A program made the translations under genes and the position numbers. From NCBI GenBank assembly GCA_040752275.1, contig JBFMFH010000017.1:12556-76555 (forward strand): a DNA stretch of 64,000 nt, written 5' to 3'. The notes below the pieces were generated by a model, which saw only the letters and a list, made by a program, of their open reading frames with translations, made no database searches and was not told the origin of the DNA. This DNA is from JBFMFH01 sp040752275 (GTDB taxonomy: Bacteria > Acidobacteriota > Vicinamibacteria > Vicinamibacterales > JAKQTR01). Shown piece by piece: positions 59,417 to 64,000 of this stretch; within the stretch, counting starts at the first letter, position 1, and the number at the start of each line of letters is the position of its first letter.

Positions 59417-61468
59417 ATGGCAGTTGTCACCACCCCGTCCGACGCTCTCTCCACCTCCGCCGGCGGCGCGGCGACCCGGCTGCGGGCGTGGGTCGGCGGC
59501 GCAACCATCCAGGGCCGTCTGGTCCGCAACTTCAGCGTCGTCATCCTCGTGCCGGCGATCATCACGGCCGTCGTGGGCGTCAGCATGATCCGGCAGCGAG
59601 TGTTCGATCAAGCCCAGGCTCAGGTGGACTCCGACCTCGAGGCCGCGCGGGCCATCTTCGCCGCCGACCTGGATCGCCTGAAGGACGCCATCCGCATCCA
59701 CGCCACTCGCATGGTGATCTACGCCGCCCTTCAGCGCCGCGATCTGACAGGAGGGCTGGCCGAGGAAATGGACCGCATCCGCCGGGCCGAACAACTCGAT
59801 GTCCTGACGATTGTCGACGCCGAGGGCCGGGCGTTCTACCGGTCGAGGAACCCCGGCCTTGCAGGGGACGACGTCTCTGACGAGATCGTCCATCGGGTGC
59901 TGAAGGGCCTCGAGCCCGTGGCCGCCACCGAGGTCGTGCCCGGATCCGAGTTGATCAAGGAAGGGCAGGCGCTGGCCCGGCAGGCCTTTACACCGGTGAC
60001 GCCCACGGCCCGGGCGCGGGCGCGCAGCCAGTCCACTGTCACGTCGGGCATGATGATGCGGGCGGCGGCCCCGATTCTCACACCGTCTGGCCGGCAGCTC
60101 GGCGCACTGGTCGGCGCCGTCCTGTTGAACCGCAACTACGAGGTGGTCGACAAGGTCCGGCACACGGTCTTCAAGGAAGGGGAGTACGACGGCCTTCCGT
60201 TGGGCACCGCCACCATCTTCCTGGACGATGTGCGGGTGTCGACGAACGTGCGTAACGCCGATGGCTCACGGGCCATCGGGACGCAGGTGTCGGCCGAGGT
60301 CGCCGAGGCCGTGCTCGATCGGGGCGAGACGTGGCGCGGCCGGGCCTTTGTGGTCAACGACTGGTACCTCTCGGCCTACACGCCCATCACCGATCTGGGC
60401 GGCCGCACGATCGGCATGCTCTACGTCGGCGTGCTCGAGCGCCCGTTCATGGACAGTCTGTGGCGCAGCCTGCTGGTCTTCCTGGGCATTGCGATCGTCG
60501 GTGTTGTGCTCGTCCAGCTGGCCGCCATGCGGGTGGCGACGCGCATTTCCGGGCCCATTCACGAGATGTCTGGCGCGGCACACCGCGTCGCCCAGGGTGA
60601 CTTCTCGGCCACGGTGTCGAGCGAATCGGACGACGAGCTGGGCCAGCTCGCCCGGAACTTCAACACGATGACGGCGGAGGTCGCGCGAGCCCGGCAGGTG
60701 CTGGTCGAAAGCGCCGACGAACTCGAGCGCAAGGTCGCAAGGCGAACGGCCGAGCTGCGTCGAGTGCAGGCTCACCTCATCCAGTCCGAGAAGATGACTG
60801 CTGTGGGCAAGCTCGCGGCCGGGGTGGCCCACGAGATCAACAACCCGCTCACCGGCATCCTGACCAACAGCAGCCTGATGCTCGAGGACCTGCCCGCCGA
60901 CCACTCGTGGCGCGAGGATCTGCAGACGATCGTCAACGAGACCTTGCGGTGCCGGAAGATCGTCAAGGGCCTGCTCGACTTCGCCCGGCAGACCAAGCCT
61001 CAACGTGCGCTCCTGAGCCTGAACCAGATCATCGAGGACGTGCTGGCGCTGGTCCGCAACCAGACGGTCTTCAAGAACATCAGGGTGGTCAACAACCTCG
61101 ACCCGACGCTGCCGACGGTGCTCGCCGACGCGGATCAGATGCGCCAGGTCGTGCTGAACATTGTGCTCAACGCGGCAGACGTCATGCCTCAGGGTGGCGA
61201 GCTCCGGGTCGAATCGAGGCATCACGCTGAGACCGGCCGGGTCGAGGTGCGCGTCACCGACACCGGCCCGGGCATGCCCGAGGAGATCATCAGCCGAGTC
61301 TTCGAGCCGTTCTTCACGACCAAGAAGACCGGCACCGGCCTCGGTTTGTCGATCGCGCATGGCATCGTCGAGCGCCATGCGGGTCAGCTTCGGGTCACCT
61401 CCGCACCGGGCAAAGGCACCACGTTCACCATCGACCTGCCGGTCACCGGAGCCGTTGATGACGAGTAG
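59417..61468 (+). CDS. Membrane sensor histidine kinase with Cache-like domain
   Basis: 683 residues from ATG 59417; the frame is open from 59372. Two membrane spans (VVILVPAIITAVVGVSMI and LLVFLGIAIVGVVLVQLAAM) bracket a Cache-like extracytoplasmic sensor of about 280 residues. A HAMP domain (RISGPIHEMSGAAHRVAQGDF) precedes a HisKA domain with His472 in AAGVAHEINNPLTGIL and an HATPase with DTGPGMPEEI and GTGLGLSIAHGIVE. It overlaps the NtrC-type regulator by 11 bp, so they are cognate. The gene follows the hydrogenase protease after 80 bp. The ligand is unknown. Confidence 0.9.
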   Translation: MAVVTTPSDALSTSAGGAATRLRAWVGGATIQGRLVRNFSVVILVPAIITAVVGVSMIRQRVFDQAQAQVDSDLEAARAIFAADLDRLKDAIRIHATRMVIYAALQRRDLTGGLAEEMDRIRRAEQLDVLTIVDAEGRAFYRSRNPGLAGDDVSDEIVHRVLKGLEPVAATEVVPGSELIKEGQALARQAFTPVTPTARARARSQSTVTSGMMMRAAAPILTPSGRQLGALVGAVLLNRNYEVVDKVRHTVFKEGEYDGLPLGTATIFLDDVRVSTNVRNADGSRAIGTQVSAEVAEAVLDRGETWRGRAFVVNDWYLSAYTPITDLGGRTIGMLYVGVLERPFMDSLWRSLLVFLGIAIVGVVLVQLAAMRVATRISGPIHEMSGAAHRVAQGDFSATVSSESDDELGQLARNFNTMTAEVARARQVLVESADELERKVARRTAELRRVQAHLIQSEKMTAVGKLAAGVAHEINNPLTGILTNSSLMLEDLPADHSWREDLQTIVNETLRCRKIVKGLLDFARQTKPQRALLSLNQIIEDVLALVRNQTVFKNIRVVNNLDPTLPTVLADADQMRQVVLNIVLNAADVMPQGGELRVESRHHAETGRVEVRVTDTGPGMPEEIISRVFEPFFTTKKTGTGLGLSIAHGIVERHAGQLRVTSAPGKGTTFTIDLPVTGAVDDE

Positions 61469-62882
61469 TGCGCACGGACCACGCGTGCTGGTCGTCGATG
61501 ACGAGCCAGCCATCTGCCGGAGCTGCGAGAAGATCCTCTCCCGCGAAGGCTACGCAGTCACCACGGTCACGAGCGGAACGGAGGCCCTTCAGTACCTGGC
61601 CGAAAAACCGTACGACCTGGTGTTCACGGACCTGAAGATGTCGGAACTCGGCGGGATGGAACTTCTGGGCGCCCTGCGCAGCAGTTTCCCCGACATCGTT
61701 CCCGTGGTCATCACCGGCTTCGCGACGATTTCGTCCGTCGTCGAGACCATGAAGGTCGGCGCCTTTGATTACCTGCCCAAGCCGTTTACGCCGAGCGAGA
61801 TGGCAGCAGTTGCCCGGAAGGCTTGGGAGCGGAGACAGCAGATCCTCAGATCGCGCGGGACCGTGCCGGCGGGCGGACAGGATCCGGCCGTCTTCGCCGG
61901 CCTCGTTGGCGGCAGTTCGAAGATGCTCGAGGTCTACCGGCTGATCCGCAAGGTCGCGACGACGTCCAGCACCGTGTTGATCGTCGGGGAGACGGGCACG
62001 GGCAAGGAGCTGGTCGCGAGGGCCGTTCACGTGCTGAGCCCGCGACGGCACGAGCGCTTCTTCGCCATCGACTGCGGCGCCCTCGCGCTGAACCTGCTCG
62101 AGAGTGAGCTGTTCGGCCACGTCCGCGGCTCGTTCACGGGAGCGACCGGTGACACGCGCGGCATCTTCGAGGCGGCCGACCGTGGGACGGTATTCCTCGA
62201 CGAGATCTGCAACGTGGACGTCGAGGTGCAGGCCAAGCTGCTGAGGTTCATCCAGGAACGCGAGTTCCTGCCCGTCGGGAGCACCCAGCCGCGCAGGGTC
62301 GACGTGCGCCTCGTGTTCGCCACGAACCGGGATCTCGAGAAGATGGTCAGGGAAGGCACGTTCCGCGAAGACCTGTACTACCGGCTGTACGTGTTTCCGA
62401 TCTACCTGCCTCCCCTGCGCGAACGGCGCGAGGACATCCCGCTGCTCGCGTGCCACCTGCTCGGCCGGGCACGGGAACGGAGCGGCAAGCAGGTGGACCG
62501 GCTCTCCGAGGACGCGCTACGCCTCCTCGAGCAATACGACTGGCCCGGGAACGTCCGGCAACTGGAGGCCGTCGTCGAGCGCGCCGTTATCGCCTGTGAC
62601 GCCGACACGGTCGAACCGCGGCACCTGCCGCGGGTGATCACGCGCCAGATGCTGCCTGTGGATGTGGAAATCCCGAAGACCAACCAGGAGTTCCTCGCGT
62701 TGAAGCGCCGGCTTCGCGAGCAGGCCGTCGCCGACCTGGAACGGGAGTTCGTCATCGAGGCGCTGGAGCGCAACCGCTGGAACGTCACGCACGCCGCAGC
62801 CGAAGTCGGTATCCAGCGTCAGAACTTCCAGATGCTCATGCGGAGGCACGGGATTCGGGGTGGGCGCGGACACGAAGACTGA
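61458..62882 (+). CDS. NtrC-family sigma54-dependent response regulator
   Basis: 474 residues from ATG 61458. The receiver has VLVVDDEPAI and phosphoacceptor Asp58 (FTDLKM), with KPF after it. The AAA+ domain carries GETGTGKELVARAVH (Walker A), GSFTGA (sigma54 contact loop, canonically GAFTGA) and GTVFLDEICN (Walker B). A Fis-type helix-turn-helix ends the protein (NVTHAAAEVGIQRQNFQML). It would activate sigma54 promoters; a sigma54-type site is present at 63576, and the hydrogenase operon is a plausible target, although I see no well-spaced sigma54 site before it. Confidence 0.93.
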   Translation: MTSSAHGPRVLVVDDEPAICRSCEKILSREGYAVTTVTSGTEALQYLAEKPYDLVFTDLKMSELGGMELLGALRSSFPDIVPVVITGFATISSVVETMKVGAFDYLPKPFTPSEMAAVARKAWERRQQILRSRGTVPAGGQDPAVFAGLVGGSSKMLEVYRLIRKVATTSSTVLIVGETGTGKELVARAVHVLSPRRHERFFAIDCGALALNLLESELFGHVRGSFTGATGDTRGIFEAADRGTVFLDEICNVDVEVQAKLLRFIQEREFLPVGSTQPRRVDVRLVFATNRDLEKMVREGTFREDLYYRLYVFPIYLPPLRERREDIPLLACHLLGRARERSGKQVDRLSEDALRLLEQYDWPGNVRQLEAVVERAVIACDADTVEPRHLPRVITRQMLPVDVEIPKTNQEFLALKRRLREQAVADLEREFVIEALERNRWNVTHAAAEVGIQRQNFQMLMRRHGIRGGRGHED

Positions 62883-62894
62883 CCGGGCATCGCT

Positions 62895-63259
62895 GAATCC
62901 GGGCTCTCCCGCGCGCCGTCTCATCGGAACCGGCAGCCGGCCGAGCTCACGCAGTTCGCGTGAGGGACGGCGCGTCAGCGCCTGTGCATCCGCAAGGAGA
63001 CCCGGGTCCAAGGCGGGCGCGGTGTTCAACCCAACAGCTCGAGGCGGACCATGCACAGGTGCGCGCTATCGATGGTCCAATCCGACAATCCCGACGTGCC
63101 GAGCGCACAGAGGTCGCAGACGGCGTCACGCAGGATGCGCCACGCGCAGGCGAGCTCGTCGCGGTTCTGCCACGCGACCCTGGCCATGCCCAGGAAGTGC
63201 CGCAGTTTCTGGCGTGTCACGCCGGTCGGGACCCACGAGGCCCACAGCGAGGGTTTCAT
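62895..63259 (-). pseudogene. Frameshifted, truncated molybdopterin oxidoreductase (FdhF/YdeP-like) remnant
   Basis: From ATG 63259 the minus strand reads MKPSLWASWVPTGVTRQ, VWQNR-like VAWQNRDELACAWRILRD, CDLCALGTSGLSDWTID and HLCMVRLELLG, then a stop at about 63026. In another frame it resumes as LNTAPALDPGLLADAQALTR and LGRLPVPMRRRAGEPGF until about 62895. These are contiguous parts of the N-terminus of formate-dehydrogenase-H-like oxidoreductases (the CDGCALG...DWT region, then the LNTxPALD region). One frameshift separates the parts, and the remaining 600 or so residues are absent at the 3' end of the NtrC-type gene. The family match is from memory, so moderate confidence. Confidence 0.6.
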
Positions 63260-63575
63260 AGGGCATTGGTGCGGACGCGGTGTCTGGATGAGAGTGCCTG
63301 GGATCATACCGCGCCGCATGCGCGCCGCATGCGGGAGTCCAACCAGCGATGGCCAGGCGCCACGGTTCGGCGAGTCCCCGGAATGCAGCCCGATTCTCAG
63401 CCCTCCGAGTGTCGCGACCGGGTGCGCGCTGTCTGGCGAAGGGCTGACCCGGCTGTGACTGCATGCGTACTCGATGCACCGGCGCTCGGTGCCAGCACGT
63501 ACCGACCTCCACCGAATTCGCGTAAGCTGCTCGATTTGAATGACTTGCCCGTTGACGTGAAGCGGCCCGCTGACC

Positions 63576-63591
63576 TGGCACGACCCTTGTT
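63576..63591 (+). promoter_or_regulatory. Sigma54-type promoter (TGGCACG-N4-TTGT)
   Basis: TGGCACG (63576-63582) then ACCC then TTGT (63587-63590) matches the -24/-12 pattern TGGCACG-N4-TTGCW at every position except the final C. The transcription start would be about 63602, some 75 bp before the receiver-domain gene. The NtrC-type activator lies immediately upstream, so sigma54 control is plausible. Confidence 0.55.
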
Positions 63592-63597
63592 TCCAGA

Positions 63598-63670
63598 GCG
63601 GGAGTGAAACTCGCCGGGTTCTCTCCCGGTCTAGACCGGGAGTGGAACTCACCGAACCTCAAACGGGAGA
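63598..63670. promoter_or_regulatory. Leader with 20-bp palindrome and CGGGAG repeats
   Basis: CTCCCGGTCTAGACCGGGAG at 63623-63642 is a perfect 20-bp palindrome. GCGGGAGTGAAACTCGCCG (63599) and CCGGGAGTGGAACTCACCG (63637) form a direct repeat, and a third CGGGAG (63664-63669) is the ribosome-binding site of the next gene. The same CTCCCG/CGGGAG dyads occur at 22610-22684, in front of another gene. The role (leader attenuator, operator or mobile repeat) cannot be decided from sequence. Confidence 0.6.
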
Positions 63671-63678
63671 TGACAGTC

Positions 63679-63909
63679 ATGGTCACGGCAACGAAGCGAT
63701 TTCTGGTAGTCGACGATGAACGGTCTGTATGTGCCAGCGTCGAGAAGATCCTCGCGCGCCGCGGCCATGAGGTCGAGAAGGCGCTATCGGTGGCGTCGGC
63801 GGTGGCCCTGATCGAAAGCGGTCCGTCCTTCGATCTGATCATCGCCGACCTGATGATGCCGCAGTCGTCCGGTCTAGAGGTCTTGAGTGAATCGGATCTG
63901 ACTCAATGA
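63679..63909 (+). pseudogene. Response-regulator receiver domain, truncated at its 3' end
   Basis: From ATG 63679 the sequence starts a receiver domain normally: KRFLVVDDERSVCAS (acidic pocket), SFDLIIADLMMPQSSGLEVL (phosphoacceptor Asp in ADLMMP). It then departs at SESDLTQ and stops after 76 residues, whereas receivers need about 115. Switch threonine and lysine are missing. The break coincides with TGAATCGGATCTGACTCAATG, which I read as the end of an inserted element. The sigma54-type promoter and palindrome lie upstream. Confidence 0.65.
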
Positions 63910-64000
63910 GTCAAGTTTTCTACGCCGCAAGATGTGCCTCCTTGAGCCAGACTTCCAGCGCCGCATCGAGTCGCTGGTAGGCGGTCGTGCGCGGGGTCGA
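63891..64000. mobile_element. Probable insertion-element end (partial) interrupting the receiver gene
   Basis: The junction is at about 63891, where the receiver homology stops. A perfect dyad TGACTCA-A-TGAGTCA follows at 63899-63913, and further in there is the end of a minus-strand reading frame. No transposase signature or target duplication can be verified because the window ends. Type of element is unknown. Confidence 0.4.
63920..64000 (-). CDS. C-terminal 26 residues of an unidentified protein, possibly a transposase
   Basis: The minus strand reads RTTAYQRLDAALEVWLKEAH to a TAG at 63920-63922, with the frame entering from beyond the right edge. The fragment is helical and amphipathic but too short to identify. 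Its location beside a broken gene suggests the tail of a transposase or other element-encoded protein, which is an inference. Confidence 0.35.
   Translation of the reverse strand, partial: STPRTTAYQRLDAALEVWLKEAHLAA

Noticed and set aside
1..64000. CRISPR arrays, tRNA and rRNA genes
   Set aside because: No regular spaced repeats and no cloverleaf or rRNA-like stretches were noticed; a covariance-model search would be needed to exclude a missed tRNA.

Overview
The window is one continuous, GC-rich, gene-dense bacterial segment. Large TonB-barrel-like proteins with a CBM9-like N-terminus and a DUF5916-type barrel, a DUF5117-type metalloprotease lipoprotein, S9 peptidases, a BlaI/BlaR1-type pair and the base composition together suggest a mesophilic Acidobacteriota, perhaps Vicinamibacteria. 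That placement is inferred from gene content only. I saw no rRNA, tRNA or CRISPR array.

Layout. 0-12.5 kb: the end of an ECF sigma factor, peptidases (M29-like, PepD, rhomboid, M54-like), two outer-membrane proteins and TypA. 12.5-17 kb: an SDR enzyme and a pgsBCW polyglutamate-type cassette. 17-22.6 kb: a B12-radical SAM protein, BlaR1/BlaI with a readable promoter and operator, Tag glycosylase and a saccharopine-dehydrogenase-like enzyme. 22.8-28.3 kb: acyl-CoA dehydrogenase, aldo/keto reductase, YbjQ and a medium-chain reductase. 28.3-33.4 kb: an ABC export operon whose permease is fused to a CPBP protease and whose middle gene is a kinase that has lost its catalytic residues. 33.4-44.2 kb: Old Yellow Enzyme, a second DUF5916 protein, a lutABC-HAD operon and an S9 peptidase.

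45.2-59.3 kb is the centrepiece: about sixteen co-directional genes, mostly overlapping or closely spaced. They encode HdrC, HdrB, half of HdrA, a five-gene sensory block (two DRTGG proteins, an RsbW-like ATPase, an [FeFe]-hydrogenase-like H-cluster protein and a PHP-ATPase fusion), the NADH module (NuoE, HndB, NuoF), a NuoG-like domain fused to the missing half of HdrA, then MvhD, MvhG, MvhA and the hydrogenase maturation protease. I read this as a soluble NAD(H)-linked [NiFe] hydrogenase/heterodisulfide-reductase-type supercomplex able to bifurcate electrons among H2, NAD(H), ferredoxin and a disulfide-type acceptor. A divergent Fe-S-type Rrf2 regulator precedes it and a sensor kinase plus NtrC-type activator follow it, so both are likely regulators.

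The right end is degraded: a frameshifted, truncated molybdopterin oxidoreductase remnant, a sigma54-type promoter, and a receiver-domain gene cut by what looks like the end of an insertion element. Two families of 7-bp tandem repeats are scattered between genes and have entered the coding sequence of the hydrogenase maturation protease.
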